Shown here: positions 25,283-34,656 of the stretch, piece after piece
How positions within the stretch are numbered: position 1 is the stretch's first letter
Layout: the number at the start of each line of letters is the position of its first letter
Assembly: GCA_031386985.1 (NCBI GenBank)
Contig: JANNCV010000044.1
Coordinates: 310,001-374,000, forward strand
Length of the DNA stretch: 64,000 nt
Direction: 5' to 3'
DNA from: JANJUB01 sp031386985
GTDB lineage: Bacteria; Armatimonadota; Fimbriimonadia; Fimbriimonadales; Fimbriimonadaceae
Notes under the pieces: model-generated
Database searches by the model: none
What the model saw: only the letters and a program-made list of their open reading frames with translations
Told to the model about the DNA's origin: nothing
Program-made: the position numbers and the translations under genes

Positions 25283-26728
25283 ATGATCCTCCTCAATGGT
25301 CAGCCGCTGTCGCTTGAAGAAATCGAGCTAGTCGCGGCGGGCAAGCAGTCTGTTGGCGTTCATCTTGACGCGCGCGAGCGGATGAAAGCAAGCCGCGCGG
25401 TTGTTGAAAAAATCCTTTCAAGCGGAAAAGTGGTTTACGGGATAAACACCGGGTTTGGGAGACTCTCCGATATCACCCTGCCTCCGGAGAAACTCCGAGA
25501 AGCCCAACTTAACTTGATTCGCAGCCACGCTTGCGGGGTTGGTGACCCACTTTCTGTGCCCGAAACTCGGGCCCTAATGCTCCTTCGAGCCAATGTTTTG
25601 GCGACCGGATTCAGCGGGGCTCGACCGGAAATTTTGGACGCCTTGGTTGCCATGATCGAAGCCGGAAAGCACCCAGCAATTCCGGAAAAGGGATCGGTAG
25701 GGGCGAGCGGCGATCTCGCCCCCCTGGCTCACCTCGCCCTCGCCTTAGTTGAGGATTCCGCGAATCCGATCCAGCTCGAGGCAAAGGAGGGGTTGGTTTT
25801 GATTAACGGAACTCAAGCAATGGGCGCCGTCGGCGCCTTGGCCCTTTCCCGGGCGGAACGGCTTTTGGAGGCAGCCACCCTCATCGGGGCGTGCACGCTC
25901 GAAGCACTTTTAGGTACACCCGCTGCGTTTGACCCCCGCATTCATCACGCCCGACCCCATGCGGGTCAGGTGCGGGTTGCCGCTCAACTCCAACAATATC
26001 TAAAAGGGTCGCAGATAAGAGATTCTCATCGCGATGGCGACCCACGGGTCCAAGATGCCTATGCCCTGCGATGTATGCCCCAAGTTCACGGATCGGTCTG
26101 GGATACCCTTCGCTTTGCCCGAAATGCACTTGAAATTGAGTCGGGATCGGCGACCGATAACCCCCTGGTGTTTGCCGAAACCGGCGACGTTATCTCGGGC
26201 GGGAACTTCCATGGCGCCCCTCTCGCCCACGCTTTTGATTACGCGGCAATCGCACTGACCGACCTTATGAGCATGTCCGAGCGACGAACGGAGCGATTAG
26301 TGAACCCAGATATGAGCGAAGGGCTGCCTGCGTTTCTCGCTCGTGACGCTGGCTCTGCCAGCGGCATGATGATTCCTCATGTCGTAGTCGCGGCTCTTTT
26401 GAATGAGGCGAAGGTTCTGTCTCACCCGTCGAGCGTTGATAACGTTCCGACATCGGCTGGAAAGGAAGATCATGTCTCGATGGGGATGACGGGGGCACTG
26501 AAGCTTCGGCAGATTGTAAAGAACCTGAGTTTGGTGCTCGCGATTGAGGCGATCTCGGCGTGTGAGGGCCTAGAACATCGCCGTCCCCTACAATCTTCGG
26601 TCGCAGTGGAAGGCTTTTATTCCTTTGTTCGCCAGACCGTTTCTCCTTTGAACCAGGATCGCTCGCTTTCGGAAGAGATTCAAGAGCTAGGTCGGCGATT
26701 ATCGGAAATGGAACTCGCCTTCAAATAA
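25283..26728 (+). CDS. hutH: Histidine ammonia-lyase
   Basis: Deaminates L-histidine to urocanate. 481 residues with VYGINTGFG near the N-terminus, the MIO-forming Ala-Ser-Gly in GSVGASGDLAPLAH, INGTQAM and the downstream SGGNFHG and SERRTERLVNP motifs. Slightly shorter at the C-terminus than the usual ~505-510. No hutU, hutI or hutG lies nearby, so the pathway is dispersed or the lyase stands alone. A TAACTT box ends 6 nt before the ATG. The last 30 bp overlap dapF on the other strand. Confidence 0.94.
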   Translation: MILLNGQPLSLEEIELVAAGKQSVGVHLDARERMKASRAVVEKILSSGKVVYGINTGFGRLSDITLPPEKLREAQLNLIRSHACGVGDPLSVPETRALMLLRANVLATGFSGARPEILDALVAMIEAGKHPAIPEKGSVGASGDLAPLAHLALALVEDSANPIQLEAKEGLVLINGTQAMGAVGALALSRAERLLEAATLIGACTLEALLGTPAAFDPRIHHARPHAGQVRVAAQLQQYLKGSQIRDSHRDGDPRVQDAYALRCMPQVHGSVWDTLRFARNALEIESGSATDNPLVFAETGDVISGGNFHGAPLAHAFDYAAIALTDLMSMSERRTERLVNPDMSEGLPAFLARDAGSASGMMIPHVVVAALLNEAKVLSHPSSVDNVPTSAGKEDHVSMGMTGALKLRQIVKNLSLVLAIEAISACEGLEHRRPLQSSVAVEGFYSFVRQTVSPLNQDRSLSEEIQELGRRLSEMELAFK

Positions 26729-27658
26729 AATTTCTGCCCGCCCCGTGATGACAGGGCTTGCGTCCCACTCGGCAAGCATCACTCGAACGGAGCCCCCCGG
26801 GTTGTTCACCGTGATTGTGGTTGGGGGTTGTTCGGAATTGTTCGGAACCGCTCGGAATTGTTCGGGGGTTCGGGGGTTCGGGGGTTCGGTTTTAGGGAGT
26901 GGCCGACGAGGGGCGGGGGGAGGTTCTCCACCACTTGACACGTTCGGAACTGCGCCATTCTGTCCCCGCATTCGACAATAAGCAACCGCTGCGGCTGTGC
27001 TTCCCGTTCCGCAACCGAGGGTCTCGCCCGCTCCCCGTTCCCAAATTCTCAGGTTGATTTCGTTCTCGCCAAATTCTTGCATCCACATGACGCTTGTGCG
27101 TTCGGGGAACATCGGGTGGTTTTCAAGGGTTTGGCTCACAGATACGAATTCCTCATCCGTGGGAAGTGAATCCACGCGAATCACAGTGTGAGTTGAGCCC
27201 GTCGAAATCGCATGGATTCGATAGGTCTTTCCCTCCAGCTCTATCGGCTCATCTACCATTTCGCGTCCAAACAGGTGGGGCACCAGGGCGGGTTCATAAG
27301 TTGCGGGGCCCAGCATCGTCTGAGCAACTTCGCCGACCGTAACGACGCTCACACCACGACCTAGGTGGGAAATTTGGAAATGGTCTTCCGACACCATATC
27401 GTGCTTTCGGCCAAAGATCGCAGCGCAACGCAAGCCGTTCCCGCAAAAATCTTCGGTCCCATCCGGGTTGAACATTCTGAGATTCAAGCCACTAGGTACG
27501 GGACTGACAACCAAAACACCATCGCTTCCGACTCCAAAATTGGGCCGAGAAACCTGAATCACAAAGCGCACCAACTCTTCTTCCGACCAATCCGCTTGTG
27601 GCTCGATCAGCACAAAGTGATTGCCGGTAGATTGAACTTTCCAAAACGGGACCGTCAC
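26699..27658 (-). CDS. dapF: Diaminopimelate epimerase with low-complexity insert
   Basis: Converts LL- to meso-diaminopimelate for lysine and peptidoglycan. 319 residues versus about 275 typical. The two catalytic cysteines are in FCGNGLRCAA and LGCGTGSTAAA; the proline-rich substrate loop is intact. The excess length is one insert (roughly residues 235-283, 26817-26955) rich in Pro/Arg/Glu between the second active-site motif and the C-terminal ITVNNPGGSVRVML. The N-terminal motif reads GNHFVLIE where GNDFVVID is common. The start overlaps the end of the upstream gene by 4 nt. Confidence 0.92.
   Translation of the reverse strand: MTVPFWKVQSTGNHFVLIEPQADWSEEELVRFVIQVSRPNFGVGSDGVLVVSPVPSGLNLRMFNPDGTEDFCGNGLRCAAIFGRKHDMVSEDHFQISHLGRGVSVVTVGEVAQTMLGPATYEPALVPHLFGREMVDEPIELEGKTYRIHAISTGSTHTVIRVDSLPTDEEFVSVSQTLENHPMFPERTSVMWMQEFGENEINLRIWERGAGETLGCGTGSTAAAVAYCRMRGQNGAVPNVSSGGEPPPAPRRPLPKTEPPNPRTPEQFRAVPNNSEQPPTTITVNNPGGSVRVMLAEWDASPVITGRAEILFEGEFHFR
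26817..26955. repeat. Low-complexity CCGAA-type tandem repeats inserted in dapF
   Basis: On the plus strand, copies of GTTCGGAATTGTTCGG are followed by three or four GGTTCGGGG units and then a G-rich arm (GAGGGGCGGGGGGAGGTT). The reading frame of dapF stays open through it, adding about 45 residues. The G-rich arm resembles half of a palindromic element like those at 7196 and 52256. Confidence 0.6.
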
Positions 27659-29628
27659 TCAAGCGGCTCCAGATAGGACTCCGCCGTGCGAATGGTCTCG
27701 GCAAACCACCCTCCATCCGGGCACAAAACCGAAAACCACCAGGCCGATGGTCGCAGGTTCGAGTTTGATAGCCCGGTGGAAGCAACGACGGCGCGGCGAA
27801 TAAGTTTCATTCGCTTGAGTTCGGCTTCGAGTTCAATTTCTCGGCGGCGTTGATGATCTTTCATGACGCCGGGCTCGCGCGCTAATTCGCGTTGCTTCGC
27901 CATCAGGTGCCGGATATCGTTCTCCGTGGCGGCTTGGGCATGGGCGGCTTTCTGCACTTCATCAGTTAGGCGCGTTCGCTCCTCCAACTCCGCATGAGTG
28001 GCTTCCTTTTCAAAAATCACTGCGCGCCAATGTTCGCCCTTTCTAACTTCACAATGCCCCCGCTCTTGCCGCTGGGCCCGCAGTTGATCGTAAAGGGCGC
28101 GCCGCTTCGATCGCAGGCATTCGATACCGCGATCTAAGTCGGCAAGGCGGTCGTGAATCTGCTCATATTCTTGGCTGAGGCATTTCCAACTTTGGCCGGA
28201 TTGATCCCGCAAGAAGGCGATTAGGTCAATCGGGCGACGGCATGCGGCGACTTTGGTTAAGAGCTGCGCCTGCTCTGACTGCACTTCGCGCCAGCGAGAC
28301 GCGAAGCTCGGTGTGCAAATCTCTTCTGCTCCGAAGGGCTCTTGGAGAGGTTCGGGCAGTTTGAGCCAAGTGCGGCACTCAGCCAGGGCATCCCAAACGG
28401 CGTATCGAATACGCAGAATCGGATTAAAGCGCAGCCCATGGCCGGCTAAAGCGAGAGCCTGATGAAAGGCCCGCGAACGCTTAACATAGCCACTAGCGCC
28501 CTCATGGAACACGAAAACGAACTCCCGAGAGAGCATCCCAATCAGAGTGACGGCCTTTCCGATCAACGTGCAATCGGGCCCAAACTTCGCTTCAATAGCC
28601 GCCGCCAAGTCGCCAACGCTTTGTATAGGTTGCTTTATCGAGATAAAGAGCGGGGTTGGGGTCATGATAACGATGCCCCGATTCGCCACCCGAACGGTGC
28701 CCCGCCCGTGGCCCGGCACCACTAACTCGAATGGCAACGCGCCGGACATAAAACGGTCAAGTTGATAAATCTCGGAGCCAGATACGGCTTGGTCGTACGC
28801 CGATCTGGCGGTTTCGCTGGTTTCGGGGCGCAAGAATAGATCAACCAGGTCAAAGCGGGGTAATGAACAAGTTTGGTGATTAAACTTCAGTAATTCGGTG
28901 GTTCGGGTGCTTTCAACATCCACTTCCGATCCTGAAACAAAAGCATAAATCTTGGGGATCAGCCGCTCATAAAGATCGGCCAAGGTTGCCGATTCAATCG
29001 CGGCCTCATCGAAATATTTGAGCAAGCATTCGGCCCGAGCCCGGGCTACGACCCGATCCGGCTCGCTGATCGTTTGCAGTGTAGTTTCGATCGCCCACTC
29101 GAACGCGTCTCGCAGCGGTTGACGAACCAAATCCAGAGCTAACTCAGCCGTAATCGGCACCTGATCGCTTAAGGCGACCAATCCCCGCCATCCCCATGCC
29201 TCCGTTTCTTGATCAAGAATATTGGGCCGACCGTGAAGCACTTTTTCAATGCGCAACCCATGCTGCAAAAAAACCTCACGTGAGACCACGGTTTCCGATC
29301 CAAATAGCGCCGAAAATTCTGCCGCTGCACTCCAAAGGCCCTTGGTCGTCGTGTCGTTATGAGCAACTAGCTTGAATCCGCCCCCTTTCCCCCCGGGGAG
29401 TTTGGCGAAGTAATCGGTGTCGTGGATGCCGGCGATGAACTTGCGCTTAGCTAAAGCGGCGACCCCCGCTTTCATCGGCTCATCCCAGAAAATCGTTTGC
29501 CCGAGCGCCAGCAAGGGCGCGCCCGGCGCGATGCGATCGAGCTCTTCAAGGGAACCAAATATCGTTTTACAAACCGTCTCCAAAACTTGCACTTCAATTT
29601 TACGCCGTCTCGCCAAGAAAACGAGCAA
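27655..29628 (-). CDS. Large protein of unknown function with C-terminal coiled coil
   Basis: Up to 657 residues, no family recognised. The N-terminal ~450 residues look globular (GAPLLALGQTIFWDEPMKAG, FIAGIHDTDYFAKLPGG, ELVVPGHGRGTVRVANRG). Residues about 470-620 are strongly charged and heptad-like, predicted coiled coil. No signal peptide or membrane helix. TTG 29628 is the longest start; a GTG about 12 codons in is possible. It overlaps dapF by 4 nt, so the two are co-translated, and it is divergent from the next gene. Real coding is supported by the coupling and composition. Confidence 0.7.
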   Translation of the reverse strand: MLVFLARRRKIEVQVLETVCKTIFGSLEELDRIAPGAPLLALGQTIFWDEPMKAGVAALAKRKFIAGIHDTDYFAKLPGGKGGGFKLVAHNDTTTKGLWSAAAEFSALFGSETVVSREVFLQHGLRIEKVLHGRPNILDQETEAWGWRGLVALSDQVPITAELALDLVRQPLRDAFEWAIETTLQTISEPDRVVARARAECLLKYFDEAAIESATLADLYERLIPKIYAFVSGSEVDVESTRTTELLKFNHQTCSLPRFDLVDLFLRPETSETARSAYDQAVSGSEIYQLDRFMSGALPFELVVPGHGRGTVRVANRGIVIMTPTPLFISIKQPIQSVGDLAAAIEAKFGPDCTLIGKAVTLIGMLSREFVFVFHEGASGYVKRSRAFHQALALAGHGLRFNPILRIRYAVWDALAECRTWLKLPEPLQEPFGAEEICTPSFASRWREVQSEQAQLLTKVAACRRPIDLIAFLRDQSGQSWKCLSQEYEQIHDRLADLDRGIECLRSKRRALYDQLRAQRQERGHCEVRKGEHWRAVIFEKEATHAELEERTRLTDEVQKAAHAQAATENDIRHLMAKQRELAREPGVMKDHQRRREIELEAELKRMKLIRRAVVASTGLSNSNLRPSAWWFSVLCPDGGWFAETIRTAESYLEPLE

Positions 29629-29659
29629 ATCTGCTCAATTCATCGGCTAAACTGCATGC

Positions 29660-31024
29660 ATGGCAAAGGGCAAGCGACGAATTCGAGCGTGGCATATCTT
29701 TGTTGGGCTGATTTTCCTTTGCGGAGTAAGTGGCGGTGTTTACGAATGGGCGGTCGTGCGCAGCGCCACCCGCGCGATTAAAGAGGAAGTCGCGAAGCTA
29801 CAAGCCCTCGGAATCGCCACTTCACCCGAAGAAATGCCCAAGCCGGGTCCAGAAGATCAAAACGCGGCCCTCATCTACAACGAAGCGTTCAATCTCAAAC
29901 GAGCCCTCAACCCGAAGCGCCCTTCACCGTCAATGGGCGGCGGCCCTGATCCCGATTATCCAGCCAAACTCGCCAAGTACATTCAGGAATGCCAGCCCTT
30001 TATGGACATCGTGAGGCAAGCCGTCGCCTTACCCGATTGCAATTTCAGGCGACAATGGGCCCAGGGCGGGAGCTTACTGTTTCCCGAGTTCTACGATATG
30101 AAGGAATTCACCAAAATCGCGATGGACAAGGCGGCAATGGAAGCCTCTAAAGGCAACTTTCAAGAATCATTTGTCTGGTCAAAGGTAGGACGGCAAGTCA
30201 GCGTCCATGTTCGGGAGCCGGTTTTGATCAGTTATCTTGTAAGCGTGGCGTGCGAGCAGATAGTTCTTAGGGAGTTGCAACTGCAGATTCGGCTGTACTA
30301 TTTAAATCCAGCATTTATCAAACTTGCGCGCAAATTCTGCGCCGACAAGATTTCACTTCCCTTCATGCGCGATTCCATGGCGGGAGAAGTGATGTTTGTT
30401 CGCTCAACTATGAAGGATATTGCCACCGGTCGCACCAAGCCTCAAAGCATGGCGGGCATGGCAGACTCCGAGCTTAGTATCAGCGATGGGAGGTTGCTTT
30501 TTGAGTCCCTTCGAATACCGTCCGTTCGGCTCCATGCCGAGCAATATCTCTTGGCCCGCTACCGAAAGGCAATCGAAATCATGCCGCGAACTCCCGGCAA
30601 ATTCGACGAAATGAGAGCGGCACTTGCAACGCTTGATCAGCAAAATCCAAACCAAGGTTCTGTGGCAGAAAAGGTTGCGAATATCTTTACTCCGGTTTTT
30701 GTACAAGCCGATCAGTCCTCAGTTCGACTAGAGGCATCGCGCCGGGTGACCCGCCAGGGGCTGGAGATTTATGCGCACAAAGCCGCAACCGGTGTTCTGC
30801 CAAAAGCGATTGATGCGACCAAGCCATGGGCGCTCGACCCGTTTGGGGGCACCCTCAAATACAAACTCATCGCCGAGGGATTCGAGCTATACAGCATCGG
30901 GGCTAACAAAACCGATGACGGCGGGCCGCGCTCAGCGACAAGCAGGAGCCGATCCGATGATATCGTCTTTTTCCGCCCTCCGACGCCGCCAAAGGCTTCC
31001 CCAAAAATGAAAGCGTCTCCCTAA
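29660..31024 (+). CDS. Membrane-anchored family member, pseudopilin-like C-terminus (paralog 1)
   Basis: 454 residues: short basic N-terminus, one membrane helix (about 11-30), then a large helical extracytoplasmic part. The C-terminus has the motif pattern AIDATKPWALDPFGG...LYSIGANKTDDGG...DDIVFFRPP, as seen at the end of many Planctomycetes/Armatimonadota exported or pseudopilin-like proteins. It is closely similar along its whole length to the protein at 61125-62504 (shared LQALGI.TSPEEMPK, LPDCNF and VSVACEQIVLRELQ). Function unknown. A TAAACT box ends 6 nt before the ATG. Confidence 0.8.
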   Translation: MAKGKRRIRAWHIFVGLIFLCGVSGGVYEWAVVRSATRAIKEEVAKLQALGIATSPEEMPKPGPEDQNAALIYNEAFNLKRALNPKRPSPSMGGGPDPDYPAKLAKYIQECQPFMDIVRQAVALPDCNFRRQWAQGGSLLFPEFYDMKEFTKIAMDKAAMEASKGNFQESFVWSKVGRQVSVHVREPVLISYLVSVACEQIVLRELQLQIRLYYLNPAFIKLARKFCADKISLPFMRDSMAGEVMFVRSTMKDIATGRTKPQSMAGMADSELSISDGRLLFESLRIPSVRLHAEQYLLARYRKAIEIMPRTPGKFDEMRAALATLDQQNPNQGSVAEKVANIFTPVFVQADQSSVRLEASRRVTRQGLEIYAHKAATGVLPKAIDATKPWALDPFGGTLKYKLIAEGFELYSIGANKTDDGGPRSATSRSRSDDIVFFRPPTPPKASPKMKASP

Positions 31025-31030
31025 GCAAGC

Positions 31031-32244
31031 ATGGCTAAAATTAAGAAAACCCGGGCTTTGAAGGTTTGGATTGGCCTGCTTGTGTCGGTGCCGGTTGGGT
31101 TGGTTGTTACCGAAAAAGTTAGGTTCAAAGCCGCCGACTCAGCGGTCAAAGAGGAGTTTGCCCGGCTACTTGCCCTGAAAATTCCCATCGCACCCGAAGC
31201 CTCAAAGGAACCGGCTTCGGAAAACGGGGCACTCACTTACTTGGAGGCGATCAAGCTCAAATCTGCGATCGGGGTAACGCGCCCCGTCATGATGGGCAAG
31301 ATTGATCCGCTTTACGACGGGCGACTTCGTAGCTTCATGATTTCTCAGGAGCCCGTCATGGCCCATCGTTGAAATGAAGGAGCTGTTGCATGACCGCCGT
31401 CGGAAATGCATCCTTGGAAGCGGACCGAGGGAAGTTCAAAGAGTCCTTTCGGTGGCTTGAGCTCGCCCGTGAAATTGGAGTGGATTGCCGCCAGAAGTCG
31501 GCGGCCGGATACCTTTCCGGTCGCGCTTGCGACGCGATGACTTTGCGACAGCTTCATCTCCAAGTAGGCAAGTTTTACAATGAGCCCGAGTTTGTTAAGC
31601 TTGCCCGTAAGTTTTGCGAAGATGCTGGTCCCCTACCCTCGATGCGGGATGCGATTGTCGGAGAAATCTGGCGGCTTCCGGCCCTTGAGGATTCGCTGGC
31701 GAAAGCCCGAACCGATTGGGGTGGGTTTGAGTCAGATGAACCCTCAAGTTTCCAACTCGCAGCACTGAGGTTCCCTTCAACCCGGCGCCAGATCATCGCG
31801 ATCTGTTTGGCTGATTACAGAGAGGCGCTGCAGTCTCTCGGCGAAGGAGCCAGCTTCACTAAGGACCGAGAAGTGGCGATTAGGTTAGACCGGTCATTCA
31901 CTGAACCAATCTCGACTGAGGACGAGCTAGCCGGGTTTTTTACTCCTCGACTTGGGCTTGCCACGGGAGCGATTCTCGGCAACGAAGTCTATCGTAGAAC
32001 CGCCCTGCAAGCATTAGAGTTATTCATTCATAAGGCAAAGCATGGAGCGCTCCCAGTGACTCTTGACGCAACCAAACCGTACGCCATTGACCCCTTTAAC
32101 GATAAGCCGCTGTGCTATCGCGTGAAGGGAGCCGCGTTCAAACTGTACTCGGTTGGGCCGAATCTGAGGGATGACGGAGGGCCGAAGATCACCGCATCAG
32201 GGATTACGGCTCAGAATGACGACGTAGCATTTTACTTGCCGTAA
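31031..32244 (+). pseudogene. Broken tandem paralog of the membrane-anchored family (paralog 2)
   Basis: Starts 6 nt after paralog 1. The first frame (31031-31372) covers the anchor and first ~110 residues, then ends at TGA. The homology resumes in another frame from about 31390 to 32244 (from the region matching KGNFQESF to the C-terminal DATKPYAIDPF...YSVGPNLRDDGG). The region that should hold LPDCNF and about 30 further residues is missing, and an in-between MKEL remnant lies in the third frame. So there is a deletion plus frameshifts. It could still be expressed as two pieces, but a decayed copy is more likely. Confidence 0.7.
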
Positions 32245-32449
32245 CTCGGCGAAGTTCAGTGCGCTTCCTCCCTATGTAAACGTGATGAAGGACTTGGCAT
32301 CTTCAGTAAACTGCCGAGCCAGAATCGGGGGTGAGAGTTCCGGGCGGCTTTGGCGTTTTGTTAGGGTGCAACACATATCGTTGTAGCCAAACGAAGAGTC
32401 CAACGAGCAAAGTCTACACCGGTAACGAAAGGCCCCAACGCCGGAAAAG

Positions 32450-33202
32450 TCAAATTTGGAGTTGTGATTTCAGCCACGCCGTATAAGCGAGCTCCATTCG
32501 CGGCCAGGAGCCAAATGAAAAGCCGTGATCTTCGTTCGGGTAGGGATGATAATCGGCTTTCACGCCATTTTCACGCAGGGATTTGACGAGTTCCTGGCTT
32601 TGGGCAACGGGCACGACGTCATCGGCTTCGCCATGAAAAACCAAGAATGGGGGCGAATCGGAGTTCACCAAACAAACCGGGCTGGCTCCCTCAAAAATCG
32701 CCTCGTTGCCCTCGTAGGTTTGGGGCAAAAACTGCTCAATGAACGACCAAGATATCGGAAAGTGAGTTTCGCGCGGATTGCGCAAGTCGGAAATCCCGCA
32801 GATATCCACAACGGCGTTTACCCGGCTTTCAGCTGGCCCAACCCCCAGCATTGCGGCCAAATATCCGCCCGCGCTATTGCCCAAAGAGGCGAGTTTGGCT
32901 TCATCAACGTTCCAAGATGAAGCATTCGCCCGACAAAACTGAACAAACGTGCGAACATCCTCAATCGCGGCGGGATAAGGATGCAAGGGAGCAAGCCGGT
33001 ATTGGGGAATCGCAGCCGCGAATCCCGCCTGAACCAAACCAAGGGCGACGTCGCGATAACTCTCTTTATCGCCACTAATCCAGCCGCCGCCATGAATACA
33101 AATCACCAAAGGAAGGGTCGAATCGGTATCTGGACGGAACATATCGTAGCGAAGTTGCATTCCGGCTACATCGTGGTAAGGCTGGTCTATCAGAGCGCGC
33201 AC
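32450..33202 (-). CDS. Alpha/beta hydrolase, HSL/esterase type
   Basis: 250 residues with the oxyanion HGGGW, the nucleophile elbow GNSAGGYLA, the acid Asp near GEADDVVP and the catalytic His in NEDHGFSFGSW. No signal peptide, so cytosolic. Carboxylesterase of unknown substrate. GTG start 33202 has a TACAAT box ending 7 nt upstream, divergent from the Lrp gene. The 205 nt downstream (32245-32449) hold nothing I can identify. Confidence 0.9.
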   Translation of the reverse strand: MRALIDQPYHDVAGMQLRYDMFRPDTDSTLPLVICIHGGGWISGDKESYRDVALGLVQAGFAAAIPQYRLAPLHPYPAAIEDVRTFVQFCRANASSWNVDEAKLASLGNSAGGYLAAMLGVGPAESRVNAVVDICGISDLRNPRETHFPISWSFIEQFLPQTYEGNEAIFEGASPVCLVNSDSPPFLVFHGEADDVVPVAQSQELVKSLRENGVKADYHPYPNEDHGFSFGSWPRMELAYTAWLKSQLQI

Positions 33203-33238
33203 AGCCTAGATTGTAGCGGATCGTTCAAACTTGAGGGA

Positions 33239-33700
33239 ATGCGCACGATAGATGAAACCGATTTGCACATCTTGCGACTCCTCCAATTGGATGGGAGAAT
33301 GACCAATGCGGCCCTCGCCGAGGCGATTGAGCTCACGCCGCCATCAACTTTGTACCGCGTTCGCGCCTTAGAGAAAGCGGGGTTGATTAAGGGCTATCAC
33401 GCCGTGGTTGATCACGAACGGTTGGGGTTGCGGCTCATGGTGATTTGCCAAGTCCAGCTTTCATTGCATCAGGAGCAACCGATTGAGCGGTTTCGCAAGT
33501 CCGTAGAAGTGATTCCCGAAGTGATTGAGTGCCTTCATGTGAGCGGGCAATTCGATTTTCATCTCAAAATCGTGGCGAAAGATATGAAGCATTACGAGAG
33601 CATCGTTCGCGAAAAGATCACCAAGATCAAGGGAATCGCCCATATCAATAGCTGCTTCGTGCTTTCAATCACGAAATCAAGCCACCAGGTGCCGCTATGA
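33239..33700 (+). CDS. Lrp/AsnC family transcriptional regulator
   Basis: 153 residues: N-terminal HTH (DLHILRLLQLDGRMTNAALAEAI, then TLYRVRALEKAGLIKGY) and a C-terminal RAM ligand-binding domain ending with HINSCFVLS. ATG 33239 has GAGGGA directly before it. It overlaps the cystathionine beta-synthase gene by 4 nt, so it probably regulates sulfur amino acid metabolism; the ligand is not known. Confidence 0.92.
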   Translation: MRTIDETDLHILRLLQLDGRMTNAALAEAIELTPPSTLYRVRALEKAGLIKGYHAVVDHERLGLRLMVICQVQLSLHQEQPIERFRKSVEVIPEVIECLHVSGQFDFHLKIVAKDMKHYESIVREKITKIKGIAHINSCFVLSITKSSHQVPL

Positions 33701-34656
33701 GCGCTCCGGTTTTCACCACGATTCTGGAAGGCATTGGCCGCACGCCGATGGTGCGGTTTCAACGGATCGGAAGCGAGTTTCCGGTTGAGTTTTGGGGCAA
33801 ATGCGAGTTTCTGAGTTCGGGTGGCTCAACCAAAGACCGAATCGCGCTATCAATGATTGAGGACGCTGAAGCGCGGGGCTTGATCAAGCCGGGCGACACT
33901 CTCGTCGAGCCGACCAGCGGCAACACGGGCATCGGGTTAGCGATGGTTGCGGCGGTGAAGGGATACAAACTTATCATCTGCATGCCGATGAAAATGAGCG
34001 CGGAGAAGCAGGCCACCATGGAAGCCCTGGGCGCGACCATCATAAGAACCCCAACCGAGGCTCCCTCCTCTTCGCCGGAATCCAATTTTGGGGTTGCAAA
34101 ACAGCTGGTGGAAGAGAAGGGCTATGTGATGCTGGATCAGTTTAAGAATCCGGCAAACCCATTGGCCCACTATGAAGGCACGGGAGCTGAGATTTTGGAG
34201 CAAATGGACGGGAGGATTGACTACCTCGTCTGTAGCATCGGCACGGGCGGATCATTGACGGGGATGGGACGCCGGATCAAAGAAGCGCTGCCCAACTGCC
34301 AGATTGTGGCAGTTGACCCCGTGGGCTCGGTAATGGGCGGAGGAACTGAGACAAGCCCCTACCTGGTTGAAGGAATCGGCTATGATTTTATCCCCGACAC
34401 CTACGATCCAACGCTGGCTGATCGCGTTGTGAAAACCCGTGACCGCGAGTCGTTCGCAGTTGCCCGTCGGTTGATAAAAGAGGAGGGCTTGCTTGTAGGT
34501 GGATCATCAGGCTCGGTGGTTTGGGCGGCGCTAGAGGTTGCAAGAGAGGCCCCGGCAGGTTCGCGCATGGTGGTGATTTTGGCTGATTCCGTTCGCAACT
34601 ACATGAGTAAGTTCTTGCAAGATTCTTGGCTGGAGGCGAACGGGCTGCTTGGTTGA
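33697..34656 (+). CDS. Cystathionine beta-synthase / cysteine synthase family PLP enzyme
   Basis: 319 residues. The PLP lysine is in GGSTKDRIAL, followed by EPTSGNTGIGLAMV and the phosphate loop CSIGTGGSLTGMG. The C-terminal RNYMSKFLQDSW is typical of the catalytic core of cystathionine beta-synthase rather than CysK, but there are no CBS repeats. It would condense serine (or O-acetylserine) with homocysteine or sulfide. Coupled by ATGA to the Lrp gene and overlapped by the next glycosyltransferase. Confidence 0.9.
   Translation: MSAPVFTTILEGIGRTPMVRFQRIGSEFPVEFWGKCEFLSSGGSTKDRIALSMIEDAEARGLIKPGDTLVEPTSGNTGIGLAMVAAVKGYKLIICMPMKMSAEKQATMEALGATIIRTPTEAPSSSPESNFGVAKQLVEEKGYVMLDQFKNPANPLAHYEGTGAEILEQMDGRIDYLVCSIGTGGSLTGMGRRIKEALPNCQIVAVDPVGSVMGGGTETSPYLVEGIGYDFIPDTYDPTLADRVVKTRDRESFAVARRLIKEEGLLVGGSSGSVVWAALEVAREAPAGSRMVVILADSVRNYMSKFLQDSWLEANGLLG

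Noticed and set aside
32245..32449. Possible gene remnant after the broken paralog
   Set aside because: Short frames only, no similarity to neighbours that I can see. Left as featureless intergenic DNA.
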